Positions 53,001 to 61,809 of a stretch of DNA of 64,000 bases are shown here, one piece after another. A program made the position numbers and the translations under genes. A model generated the notes under the pieces. The model did not search any database. It was not told the DNA's origin and saw only the letters and a list, made by a program, of their open reading frames with translations. The stretch is from Chryseobacterium taichungense (GTDB lineage: Bacteria; Bacteroidota; Bacteroidia; Flavobacteriales; Weeksellaceae), in the NCBI RefSeq assembly GCF_900109935.1, contig NZ_FOBV01000003.1, positions 62,001 to 126,000 on the forward strand. The letters run 5' to 3'. The number at the start of each line of letters is the position of its first letter. Position 1 is the first letter of the stretch.

Positions 53001-55376
53001 TTATTCTATGTTTTTAAGTAAAATCCATCCCGTTTTCAAGGCAGGTTTTTTACTTGCCGGATCTTCAAAACTTACCTGATACCAGTATGATGAAGTCGGC
53101 AGACGTTTTCCCTGGAAGTAACCATCCCAATAAGGCTGAAGGCCACTTGCTTTATATACTTCTTTTCCATAACGGTCGAAAATAGATGCTTTGAAATCTT
53201 TATTCTGATTTACACCTCTGAAATCGATAATGTCATTAATATTATCACCATTTGGCGTGATTACATTCTGCATAACAAAAGTGAAATATTCAAGGAATCC
53301 TACACAGCTTGTTTTCTTTACTCTTACTCTGATCGATACAACCGTATTTCTCGGTACATTGCTGAATGTGTTTGAATTCTGCCATGTAAGCCCATTATCT
53401 ATAGAGTATTCCAAAGGTCCGTTACTTGGATTGCTCGCGGTAAAGATCATGGTACCGTTTTCATTATAATTTACATTAATGATTTCAGGGATAATAGCCT
53501 GAATTATCTGTGTTGTATATACTTTAGAACAAACACCATTGTTTACTGTTACGGAATATGTTCCCGGAGTTCCTACTGAAATAGTCTGCGAAGTATCTCC
53601 TGTATTCCACAGATAAGTATAATTTGGTCCTGCTCCCGCGTCTAATGTAATGACATCACCCTGACAGATCATTCCGCCTGAAAGATTTGACGTAATTGCT
53701 GGAACAACTTCTATTGTAACAGATGCTGGCTGTAGAGATTTACATCCCTGTGCACCGATTGCATAGACAGAATATGTTGTTGTCTGAGTTGGAGAAACAG
53801 TATAGGTAGCACCCGTTCCGGATACACCTGTCCATTCGTAAGTTACTCCGTTGGCAGCAGTTAAAGTAGTAGATTCTCCTAAACAAATTTTCATTTTGGT
53901 AGCCGTAAGCTGAGCAACAGGTGTTGCTTCTTTCCTTAGCGTCAATGTTACTAATTTGCTACAAAAAGCACCATTGGAAACGACAACATACAAAACCTGC
54001 CCGTCGGTACCGCTATAACTGCTGACAGCAGCATCGCTCAGATAGCTGTCGTTTTCTTCAACAGCATCTGCCTGATTAACATAATAATGTAAAATAGCGC
54101 TTGTAGAAGTTGTGATCAAAGGTCTTGCATCATTTAAATTAAATGCAGAAACAGAAGGGGTTGTACAAAGCTTCAAAGTAGCATTCTGAGCTGGCGGTGT
54201 CGTTCCTCCTACGATGGTAATAACCGCAGAAGCAGGACACTGATTCCCTGGAACCGCAACTTTTACCTCATAAGCACCTGGAGAAGTTGCCGTATAAGAA
54301 ATATTAGTAGCACCATTGATGGCAGCTCCGTCTTTGTACCACTGGAATGTCATTCCCGGCGCGGCAGTAAGCAATGCAGTCAATACTTGCGGTGTATTAT
54401 CACACATATTTACAGTATCCGGTAAAATAACTCCGTTTTGGTCTACAATTTTAATTCCGATATCAAAAGATCCTCCTTCAAGAAAAACAGCAGAATCTAA
54501 TGTCTGGTCATTATAATCGGATAAAACCATTTTAAAATGATAAGCAACACCTGGCGTTACATCGGCAATTGCAGTTAAAGGCACTACTCTTCCGTTATAG
54601 TTGGTTTCAATGCTTGAAGTGTTATAACCAGCAAAGTAGGTAGGATTCATCGCACCACAAGATAGTGGTGATCCGTCGAATTCTGTATCTGGACGGATAT
54701 TGGTAACACTTACAGGCCCAGCTGTTCCCGGAAGAATGGCAACATTGGTATAAGGACCTCCCGCAACCGGTTTTATAAGTAAAGCAAAAGCATCTGAATA
54801 ATTGCAGGGATATCCCAAAGAATATTCTTCGGATGCAAAGATATAATTGAATTTTACCTGATTGGAGTTCGGTACAAAATCAAACTCCAACGCTACGGCA
54901 TCACGCTGATTGTTAATATTGGTATTGGTAGCGGCAGCAAGATCGGCATCTCCATTCATGGAAATTGACCCGTGGAGGTTTTCGGAAATCGCAGCATTAC
55001 CCGCTTCTCTGGCATATCCAGTCGTTAAAACAATTCCGTCTTCAAATGGGAAATTGGTGGTACCTTTATGAAAGTATCCCCAAAATCTGTCATTATTTGT
55101 TACCGGCTGATTAGGAGATACTGTCACGTTACTTACACTTGGTGTTGCGCAGCTTGACTGTCCATTGATAAGAACCTGTTGAACCAGCTGTTGTGGTGTA
55201 TAAGATGATTGTGTATAAGATGCCACATTTACATCAATAAAAGCACCTGCTTTCATACTTTCAGAAGTCAGCTTCACTTTACCGTTTTTTCTGGACGCCT
55301 TTTGAGCAATAGCAGACCCCGAAACAAAAAGCAACACTAAAAATAAAAAGTAGTTTTTTAGTCTATAATTTAACAT
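53001..55376 (-). CDS. Choice-of-anchor L surface protein with T9SS type B sorting domain (3)
   Basis: This 791-residue protein has a signal peptide (ending near SGSAIAQK), a choice-of-anchor L domain (YTPQQLVQQVLINGQSSC, FWGYFHKGTTNFPFEDG, FDFVPNSNQVKFNYIFASEEY), Ig-like modules with GESTTLTAANGVTYEW, and the T9SS type B domain (VITPNGDNINDIIDF, IFDRYGKEVYKA). It is closest in length to the first paralog. Three such genes in one direction, separated by terminators, look like repeated tandem duplication followed by divergence of the Ig-like part. Adhesin or matrix role inferred. Confidence 0.9.
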   Translation of the reverse strand: MLNYRLKNYFLFLVLLFVSGSAIAQKASRKNGKVKLTSESMKAGAFIDVNVASYTQSSYTPQQLVQQVLINGQSSCATPSVSNVTVSPNQPVTNNDRFWGYFHKGTTNFPFEDGIVLTTGYAREAGNAAISENLHGSISMNGDADLAAATNTNINNQRDAVALEFDFVPNSNQVKFNYIFASEEYSLGYPCNYSDAFALLIKPVAGGPYTNVAILPGTAGPVSVTNIRPDTEFDGSPLSCGAMNPTYFAGYNTSSIETNYNGRVVPLTAIADVTPGVAYHFKMVLSDYNDQTLDSAVFLEGGSFDIGIKIVDQNGVILPDTVNMCDNTPQVLTALLTAAPGMTFQWYKDGAAINGATNISYTATSPGAYEVKVAVPGNQCPASAVITIVGGTTPPAQNATLKLCTTPSVSAFNLNDARPLITTSTSAILHYYVNQADAVEENDSYLSDAAVSSYSGTDGQVLYVVVSNGAFCSKLVTLTLRKEATPVAQLTATKMKICLGESTTLTAANGVTYEWTGVSGTGATYTVSPTQTTTYSVYAIGAQGCKSLQPASVTIEVVPAITSNLSGGMICQGDVITLDAGAGPNYTYLWNTGDTSQTISVGTPGTYSVTVNNGVCSKVYTTQIIQAIIPEIINVNYNENGTMIFTASNPSNGPLEYSIDNGLTWQNSNTFSNVPRNTVVSIRVRVKKTSCVGFLEYFTFVMQNVITPNGDNINDIIDFRGVNQNKDFKASIFDRYGKEVYKASGLQPYWDGYFQGKRLPTSSYWYQVSFEDPASKKPALKTGWILLKNIE

Positions 55377-55502
55377 TATGTTTGTTGTTTGTTCAAAAAT
55401 AATAATTTTATGATTAAATTTTATTAAAAAATAGAAAGATTTATGTTAAAAATTTAATCTATTCGATAATCCATAACATATCAGATAATATATCTGTAAT
55501 AA

Positions 55503-55536
55503 TAAAAAAAAGACTAAATTTTATTAGTCTTTTTTT
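55503..55536 (-). terminator. Terminator of the coiled-coil membrane protein gene
   Basis: AAAAAGACTA pairs with TAGTCTTTTT around a short T-rich loop; poly-T follows on both strands. It is about 35 bases after the stop at 55571. Confidence 0.78.
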
Positions 55537-55570
55537 AGAGTTATTTCGTCAAAACTACAATTTCATGTGA

Positions 55571-56110
55571 TTATTCATTTTTCAGTTCATCAATTTTATC
55601 CTGAAGTTCCTGAATTTTATCTTTTAGCACCTTGATCTCATTTTTATTGGAGCTCACATTGCTTTTCAGCATCACATTTTTGGCACGTTCGCTATGATCT
55701 TCTTCATCTTCATCCTCATTGATCTCTTCAATATCTTCCTGAATATCTTCAATATCCTCGTTTATTTCTTCGATGTCTTCACTGATTTCTTCTATATCCT
55801 CGCTAATCTCTTCAATATCTTCCTGAATGTCTTCAATATCTTCCTGAATGTCTTCAATTTTTTCATGACTTTTATTTACTGACATCTGGATAAAAATAGC
55901 AAGATAAATCGCTTCTAAAGATACTACTGTCGTAAGAATCAACAGCATTTTATCAAATTCTACAAGTCCAACTAGCGGCAACAGAAATGAAATGATAAAA
56001 AATAGCGTATGTGCAATAAGGGATGGGATTGAGCCTATCCACCAGGTGATACCGTTGGCAATTTTTTCTAAAACCTCAGTTTTTTCTTCGTACTTTTTCA
56101 TTGTGCTCAA
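55571..56110 (-). CDS. Two-helix membrane protein with acidic heptad repeats (DUF1003-like)
   Basis: This 179-residue protein has two membrane segments (about 28-50 and 54-75) of the type seen in DUF1003 proteins, with LTTVVSLEAIYLAIFIQMS. Residues 85-133 are seven copies of a seven-residue unit (IEDIQED, IEEISED, IEEINED), a highly acidic amphipathic coiled coil. A second coiled coil lies at the C-terminus (VLKDKIQELQDKIDEL). The coding repeat has a 21-base period (55712-55858). It begins three bases after the TIGR02757 stop, so it is the last gene of that operon. Met 4 is an alternative start. Function unknown. Confidence 0.8.
   Translation of the reverse strand: MSTMKKYEEKTEVLEKIANGITWWIGSIPSLIAHTLFFIISFLLPLVGLVEFDKMLLILTTVVSLEAIYLAIFIQMSVNKSHEKIEDIQEDIEDIQEDIEEISEDIEEISEDIEEINEDIEDIQEDIEEINEDEDEEDHSERAKNVMLKSNVSSNKNEIKVLKDKIQELQDKIDELKNE
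55712..55858 (-). repeat. In-frame 21-bp minisatellite
   Basis: Seven 21-base units encode the IEDIQED/IEEISED/IEEINED repeats of the coiled-coil protein. Neighbouring units are nearly identical at DNA level, suggesting recent expansion by slippage or unequal exchange. Confidence 0.92.
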
Positions 56111-56113
56111 CTT

Positions 56114-56887
56114 TTATAATAATTCTTTAGTAACTCCTAATCCAAACAGTGCGAAATCATATTTTGCAGGATCATTCTCATCAAATTTCCTGATGACAAG
56201 ATCGAGTTCTTCTACCGTTTTCCAGTCATTCTGCGTTCTTGTGATCAATCCCAACTTCCGGGAAATATTACCCGTATGCACATCCAGCGGAATCGACAGG
56301 TATTTCTGATCAATATTTTCCCAGATACCAAAATCTACACCATGTTTATCTTTACGCACCATCCAACGGAGGAACATAATGATTCTTTTTGTAGACGAAT
56401 TCTTGTAGGGCGAACTTACGTGTTTGTGGCTTCTGTGCTTTTCGCTTCCGAGAAAACTGCTTCTGAATCTTTCAATAGCATGAAGGAAATTCGTTTCCGA
56501 TTCATGTATTGTAAAAAGATTTTCAAGACTTTTATTTTCTTTGTAAATTTTGTTAAACTGCTCTATAAAATAAACAAAGTCTTCGCCGTTGAACGTTCGG
56601 TGTATACTTTTACCTTTAATGTCACCAAGATCTTTTTCCGAATAGTTCATTACAAAATCATAAGGAGAATTTCCCATAATTTCCAGCATTTTTTCGGCTG
56701 ATTTTATGATTGCTTTCCGGTTTCCCCAGGAAATGGTTGCCGCCAGAAAACCTGCAATCTCAACGTCCTGCTTCAGGCTGAAACGATGCGGAATCTGTAT
56801 CGGATCATTTTCTATAAACTCAGGATGGTTATATTGATCAGCCTTTTCATCCAAGAATATTTTTAATTCTTCAAACTTCAACATCAT
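56114..56887 (-). CDS. TIGR02757 (DUF2400) family protein
   Basis: This 257-residue protein matches TIGR02757 by FLAATISWGNRKAIIKSAEKML, HRSHKHVSSPYKNSSTKR and PLDVHTGNISRKLGLI with YDFALFGLGV near the end. The family is widespread in Bacteroidota; some features recall helix-hairpin-helix DNA glycosylases (a helical core and GLG near the C-terminus) but no activity has been shown. It starts three bases after rnz and is translated with it. A Met 2 start is equally possible. Confidence 0.88.
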   Translation of the reverse strand: MMLKFEELKIFLDEKADQYNHPEFIENDPIQIPHRFSLKQDVEIAGFLAATISWGNRKAIIKSAEKMLEIMGNSPYDFVMNYSEKDLGDIKGKSIHRTFNGEDFVYFIEQFNKIYKENKSLENLFTIHESETNFLHAIERFRSSFLGSEKHRSHKHVSSPYKNSSTKRIIMFLRWMVRKDKHGVDFGIWENIDQKYLSIPLDVHTGNISRKLGLITRTQNDWKTVEELDLVIRKFDENDPAKYDFALFGLGVTKELL

Positions 56888-56890
56888 TTT

Positions 56891-57805
56891 TTAAATTTTC
56901 ACAGCCTCCAATGCCTTGGGTAAAAAAGTATTGGGAAAAATAGTTCGCGCTTCATCAGTAAAAACCGTAAGATCTGCATATCTGTTGGAAAAGTGTCCCA
57001 AAATCAACTTCCCGACATCTGCTTTTCTGGCAATGGTTGCCGCTTCGAGTGCAGTGGTATGCCCTGTATAATCTGCCATTTCTTTTAAATCATGTAAAAA
57101 CGTAGATTCATGGTAAAGGACCGTCACATTTTTTATAATAGGAATTACACTTTCCAAATATCTTGTATCACTACAGAATGCATAAGAAACAGGTGGAATA
57201 GGATCTGTCGTAAGAATTTCATTTTTGAGAACATATCCGTCACTAAGCACAAAGTCTTTCCCGGCTTTAATATTATGATAATCGCAGGTTTCAATTTCTT
57301 TATACTTTGATATTTCCTGCATATTGAGATGTCTTTCTTTGGGTTTTTCCTTAAAAAGATAGCCATTACAATAAATCCTGTGATCCAAAGGAATGGTATA
57401 TACTTCTACCCTGTTGTCTTCATAAATCTTTTCCGAATAATCTTTATCCAGCTCATGATAAACCACCTCAAAACCACGATGGGTTTCAGTAATCGTAAAG
57501 ATGGTTTCCAGCATTTTTTTAATTCCTTTCGGCCCGTAAACATGCAGTGTTGTTTCTCTGCCTAACAGTCTGAAAGATGCGATAAGTCCCGGCAACCCAA
57601 AACAGTGATCCCCATGAAGATGGGAAATAAAAATATGATTTATCCTTGAAAATTTTGCTTTTGCTTTTCTCAGCTGTACCTGGGTACCTTCTCCGCAATC
57701 GATCAGGAAAGATCTTTCTTCCATTTCCAGGAGCTGTGCAGTGGGAGAAGAATTAATCGTCGGAATCGCTGAATTAAAACCTAATATCGTTAAATAAGTA
57801 CTCAA
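56891..57805 (-). CDS. rnz: Ribonuclease Z
   Basis: This 304-residue metallo-beta-lactamase-fold enzyme trims the 3' end of tRNA precursors. It has NSAIPTINSSPTAQLLEM near the start, the zinc motif ISHLHGDHCFGLPGL, the later ligands in YHESTF and GHTTALEAATIARKA, and LGHFSNRY. Full length for the short RNase Z form. It heads a tight operon with TIGR02757 and the coiled-coil protein. Confidence 0.96.
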   Translation of the reverse strand: MSTYLTILGFNSAIPTINSSPTAQLLEMEERSFLIDCGEGTQVQLRKAKAKFSRINHIFISHLHGDHCFGLPGLIASFRLLGRETTLHVYGPKGIKKMLETIFTITETHRGFEVVYHELDKDYSEKIYEDNRVEVYTIPLDHRIYCNGYLFKEKPKERHLNMQEISKYKEIETCDYHNIKAGKDFVLSDGYVLKNEILTTDPIPPVSYAFCSDTRYLESVIPIIKNVTVLYHESTFLHDLKEMADYTGHTTALEAATIARKADVGKLILGHFSNRYADLTVFTDEARTIFPNTFLPKALEAVKI

Positions 57806-57841
57806 ATCGATCGTTTATTATTAAACAAATGTAAGGAATTT

Positions 57842-58041
57842 AGGTTAAGAATAAGGCTGAGATTGAGATAAAGGTTGAGATTGAGGTTGAGGTTGAGGTT
57901 GAGAATAAAAACAGTAAGATTAAAAAATGACTTAAAGAGATCTGCTCCTTAAGTCATCTTGTTTAATTTTTTTTGTAATCAAAATTGAATTTTCAAAAAC
58001 CTCAGCCTCAGCCTTACCCTCAATCTCAGCCTTAACCTTCT
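57842..58041. repeat. Inverted hexamer arrays (GRYTGA type) flanking a terminator
   Basis: Left arm 57842-57903 is a degenerate hexamer array (GGTTGA, GGCTGA, GATTGA units). Right arm 57998-58041 is the reverse complement type (CCTCAGCCTCAGCC..., ACCCTCAATCTCAGCC) and runs into the stop region of rdgB. Both share AAGGCTGAGATTGAG. Between them is the rdgB terminator. Confidence 0.85.
57920..57957 (-). terminator. Terminator of rdgB
   Basis: ATGACTTAA (57927-57935) pairs with TTAAGTCAT (57949-57957), loop of 13 bases containing AGATCT. On the minus strand TTTTTTA follows. Confidence 0.78.
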
Positions 58042-58604
58042 CTCAAAAAATCCAGAAATAGATCCAATGCCTGTTTTCGGTGACTTATTTTATTTTTATC
58101 CTGAGGTTCCATTTGTGCAAAAGTCATATCATATCCCTCCGGGACGAAAATCGGATCGTAACCGAAGCCTTTGAATCCTTTGTTTTCATCGAGAAGATTT
58201 CCGTGCACTCTTCCTTCAAAATATTTTGCGCCGTTTTCATCATAGTAACACAAAACGGTGATGAAGTAAGCTTTTCTATTTTCAATACCCTTCATTTCGC
58301 TCAATACTTTTTCAATATTCTTTGCGAAATCGTGATCTCCGGCATAGCGTGCGGAAAATATCCCAGGCCTACCGTCTAAAGATTCCACTACCAGTCCGCT
58401 GTCGTCGCCCAAACTTGGAATTCCGGTTTTCTCAAAACAATATTTAGCTTTAATCAAAGCATTGGCATTGAAAGAATCGCCATCTTCCACAATTTCTTCG
58501 TGAATATCGTAATCGGTAAGACTTTTAACAATAAATTTTTCACCTAGGATTTGCTGAATTTCTTCTTTTTTATGTACGTTGTGGGTGGCAACCAGTAATT
58601 CCAT
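58032..58604 (-). CDS. rdgB: XTP/dITP diphosphatase (RdgB/HAM1)
   Basis: This 190-residue enzyme removes non-canonical purine triphosphates. It opens MELLVATHNVHKKEEIQQIL, has SLGDDSGLVVESLDGRPGIFSARYAG, GRVHGNLLD and GFGYDPIFVPEG, then ISHRKQALDLFLDFL at the end, all typical. Length is normal. It is a single gene whose stop codon lies within the right hexamer array. Confidence 0.95.
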   Translation of the reverse strand: MELLVATHNVHKKEEIQQILGEKFIVKSLTDYDIHEEIVEDGDSFNANALIKAKYCFEKTGIPSLGDDSGLVVESLDGRPGIFSARYAGDHDFAKNIEKVLSEMKGIENRKAYFITVLCYYDENGAKYFEGRVHGNLLDENKGFKGFGYDPIFVPEGYDMTFAQMEPQDKNKISHRKQALDLFLDFLREG

Positions 58605-58677
58605 TTTTTTTATTTTTAAATTTTATTTTTAAATGTGAGTACACAATTATGCGATTATTGTACCAGAATATTTGTAT

Positions 58678-59508
58678 TTAAATTTCAGCATAATGCACTT
58701 TATATTTCCTTGTAAAAAGATAATAAAATAGTGAAAAAAGTACGATTCCTATCGCGAGTATGATCCATTCGGAAATTTTAAAAGCATCTGAAAAGCTTTC
58801 ATTTTTGGTATATATAATAAGTATGGTAGAACATAAATTATTAAACCCGTGAAGAAGCATTGGCAATAATAAAGATTTTGTTTTGTAATAAACAAGACCG
58901 AGTACACAGCCTAACAGGACGGCACCTACAAACTGCCACGGATTTCCATGTACTAAGCCGAAAATAATTGAAGCAAAAATAATGGCTTTCCACGGTTCTA
59001 CTCCTTTATTCATTAATCCTTTCTGGATAATTCCTCTGAAAATAATTTCCTCAAATATCGGTGCGCAGATGACAGCGGTAATGATCATTACAACTGGATT
59101 AAAAGTAAGCTGATCCATCAATCGATTGAAAAATTCATAATATTTTCCGAAAAAAGGTCCTGTAGTAGGAATCTGCGATGTGATGAATTCTGAGATAAAC
59201 ATCATTCCGATCATCATGGGAAATATAAGCAGGTAGGTATAAAAATTAGTGGGTGAGAAATTGAAATTGAGTTTTTTGCCGGTGGTTCTTCTCACGATAA
59301 AAAAATCGAAAAAAGCGATAGCGGTAAGAAATCCTGCTGCGTTGGTAAGCATGAAGAACCAGTCTTTGTACTGAAGATTTTCTTTGAAGGTAAACATCCA
59401 GAAAACATTAAAAAAAGAAACAACCGTTGTTCCAACTACGAGTCCTGCCAACAGGACGAGCCCTCCTATCCATGTAAATGTAAACTTTGGATATCTGCTG
59501 TTTTCCAT
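58678..59508 (-). CDS. CPBP family intramembrane metalloprotease
   Basis: This 276-residue integral membrane protein has about seven hydrophobic segments. The CPBP/Abi motifs are present: EEIIFRGIIQKGL (Glu-Glu and Arg), FGLVHGNPWQF (His) and the third His in LLLPMLLHGFNNLCS. The family includes CAAX-type prenyl-protein proteases and bacteriocin self-immunity proteins; the substrate here is unknown. The region upstream (59509-59787) is AT-rich with no gene. Confidence 0.9.
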   Translation of the reverse strand: MENSRYPKFTFTWIGGLVLLAGLVVGTTVVSFFNVFWMFTFKENLQYKDWFFMLTNAAGFLTAIAFFDFFIVRRTTGKKLNFNFSPTNFYTYLLIFPMMIGMMFISEFITSQIPTTGPFFGKYYEFFNRLMDQLTFNPVVMIITAVICAPIFEEIIFRGIIQKGLMNKGVEPWKAIIFASIIFGLVHGNPWQFVGAVLLGCVLGLVYYKTKSLLLPMLLHGFNNLCSTILIIYTKNESFSDAFKISEWIILAIGIVLFSLFYYLFTRKYKVHYAEI

Positions 59509-59787
59509 GCTTTATATTAAGATTATTTTAACAAAGATAAACGTTTTTGATAAGTTTATTTTATGTTTCCGATAATGTGGCATCGAAAAGGGGCCGTCTA
59601 TTATGCCGATATGGTCTCGTAATTTTATCTTAATCAGAATAATACTGAGATATTTTATTTTTACTTTAAATGGATAAATTTGATCTGATTATTTTTATCG
59701 CAAATTAAGACCAGACTTTTAATTTACTATGCCACACATTTTTAAGATAAAGAAAGGCGTAAACTTATTGATGAAATACTAAGTTGG

Positions 59788-60018
59788 GTAATAAGTTCGG
59801 ACAATGATTTATGCATTCCGGACAGCCCTATATATATTTTGGACAATGTCTTATGCATTCTGGAACGCGTCTTATATATGTTGGAAGATCCTTTATATAC
59901 TTTAGCCAATGCCTTATACATTTTAGAACAGGCATTATATATTCTGGACGATGTCTTTTACATTTTAGAGGATGGCTTATACAGTTTGAAGGATGCAATA
60001 TGTATTTCTTCACATTTG
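59788..60018. repeat. 21-bp intergenic tandem array 3
   Basis: About ten units of 21 bp in register from about 59788 to 60018, best at 59809-59997. Consensus TTATATATTYTGGACRATG with a variable last two or three bases. It lies between divergent CPBP and prfC genes. The 59509-60139 gap holds nothing else that I recognise. Open frames across it on both strands are by-products of the period. Confidence 0.93.
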
Positions 60019-60139
60019 TCACACTATCTGCAAAAATAATGTTGAGAATATTGCTTAAAAACTCACAAGCAGGAACGTGTATGAAATTGATTTTCACATT
60101 CCATTAAAAATTACGATTTTTGCAACTTCAAAATACGAT

Positions 60140-61735
60140 ATGTCAGACTTAATCAAAGAAATAGAGAAAAGAAAAACTTTCGGGATTATTTCCCACCCCG
60201 ATGCGGGAAAGACGACTCTTACGGAGAAGCTTTTGCTTTTCGGAGGGGCAATTCAGGAAGCGGGTGCGGTGAAATCCAACAAAATAAAAAAAGGGGCTAC
60301 CTCCGACTTCATGGAAATTGAAAGACAGAGAGGAATCTCGGTGGCCACTTCAGTACTTGCCTTTGAATACAGAGATCACAAGATCAACATCCTGGATACT
60401 CCCGGACACAAGGATTTTGCGGAAGATACTTACAGAACCTTAACTGCCGTTGACTCGGTGATCGTTGTGATTGACGTTGCGAAAGGGGTCGAGGAACAGA
60501 CGGAAAAGCTGGTACAGGTATGTAGAATGAGAAACATTCCGATGCTGGTTTTCATCAATAAACTTGACCGTGAAGGGAAAGATGCTTTCGACCTGCTGGA
60601 TGAGGTGGAACAAAAATTAGGTCTTACAGTTTGTCCGCTTTCATTGCCGATCGGTATGGGTAGTGATTTTCAGGGCATTTATAACATCTGGGAAAACAAC
60701 ATCCAATTGTTTTTGGAGGAAAAGAAACAGAAGGTTGGAGATTCTATTAAGTTTGATGACATTAATGACACTTCTATTGATGAAGTTATTGGTGAAAAAG
60801 CTGCCAATACATTAAGAGAAGAATTAGATCTGGTACAGTCGGTTTATCCTGAATTCAACCGTGAAGATTATATGAAGGGTGATCTTCAGCCCGTTTTCTT
60901 TGGTTCGGCTTTAAATAATTTCGGAGTACGTGAATTGCTTGATGCTTTCATTGATATTGCACCGATGCCTCAACCAAAGGAAAGCGATACCCGTATTGTA
61001 AAGCCTGAAGAAAATACGTTCACAGGATTTGTTTTCAAAATTCACGCAAATATGGATCCTAAGCACAGAGACCGTCTTGCTTTCGTGAAAATTGTTTCAG
61101 GAACATTTAAAAGAAATGAAAATTATTTGCTGGTAAGGGAAGGCAAAAAAATGAAATTTTCTTCACCTAATGCATTTTTTGCGGATAAAAAAGAAGTGGT
61201 AGATGAAAGTTTCCCTGGTGATATCGTGGGACTTCATGATACAGGAAGCTTCCGAATCGGTGATACGTTAACGGGTGGTGAAAAGCTGAATTTCAAAGGA
61301 ATTCCGAGCTTCTCTCCTGAGCATTTCAGATATATCAATAATACGGATCCTTTGAAGGCCAAGCAATTGGCAAAAGGAATTGATCAGCTGATGGACGAAG
61401 GTGTGGCACAGCTGTTTACGCTTGAAATGAACGGAAGAAAAATCATCGGTACGGTGGGCGCCCTTCAATATGAAGTGATCCAGTATCGTCTGGAGCATGA
61501 ATACGGTGCAAAATGTTCTTATGAGCCTCTTTCCATGCACAAGGCATGCTGGGTAGAAGCGGATGAAAAATCTGAAGAGTTCAAGGAGTTTGCAAGACTG
61601 AAGCAAAGATTCCTGGCGAGGGACAAATACAATCAATTGGTATTCCTGGCTGATTCTTCTTTTACCATTCATATGACACAGGAGAAATTCCCAAATGTGA
61701 AACTGCATTTTATCAGTGAATTTAAAAATGCTTAA
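60140..61735 (+). CDS. prfC: Peptide chain release factor 3
   Basis: From this start (MSDLIKEIEKRKTFGI) the protein is 531 residues, the usual length of RF3, the GTPase that recycles RF1/RF2. G1 is SHPDAGKTTLTEK, G2 region GATSDFMEIERQRGISV, G3 DTPGHKDF and G4 NKLDRE. Domain 2 (FTGFVFKIHANMDPKHRD) and domain 3 (LQYEVIQYRLEHEYGAKC) are present. A longer frame reaches 60077, but the extension has no homology feature and was not used. Confidence 0.96.
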   Translation: MSDLIKEIEKRKTFGIISHPDAGKTTLTEKLLLFGGAIQEAGAVKSNKIKKGATSDFMEIERQRGISVATSVLAFEYRDHKINILDTPGHKDFAEDTYRTLTAVDSVIVVIDVAKGVEEQTEKLVQVCRMRNIPMLVFINKLDREGKDAFDLLDEVEQKLGLTVCPLSLPIGMGSDFQGIYNIWENNIQLFLEEKKQKVGDSIKFDDINDTSIDEVIGEKAANTLREELDLVQSVYPEFNREDYMKGDLQPVFFGSALNNFGVRELLDAFIDIAPMPQPKESDTRIVKPEENTFTGFVFKIHANMDPKHRDRLAFVKIVSGTFKRNENYLLVREGKKMKFSSPNAFFADKKEVVDESFPGDIVGLHDTGSFRIGDTLTGGEKLNFKGIPSFSPEHFRYINNTDPLKAKQLAKGIDQLMDEGVAQLFTLEMNGRKIIGTVGALQYEVIQYRLEHEYGAKCSYEPLSMHKACWVEADEKSEEFKEFARLKQRFLARDKYNQLVFLADSSFTIHMTQEKFPNVKLHFISEFKNA

Positions 61736-61751
61736 ATAATATTAAAATTAT

Positions 61752-61785
61752 AAAAAGACCGTTCAGAAAGCTGAACGGTCTTTTT
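61752..61785. terminator. Strong bidirectional terminator
   Basis: AAAAAGACCGTTCAG (61752-61766) pairs with CTGAACGGTCTTTTT (61771-61785) around AAAG. It separates convergent prfC and the metalloprotease gene. Confidence 0.93.
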
Positions 61786-61809
61786 ATATATGTTTAGATT
61801 AAATCTTGC

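Noticed and set aside
59811..60107. Overlapping frames across array 3
   Set aside because: Same cause as array 1: the 21-base period keeps frames open; no domain or signal.
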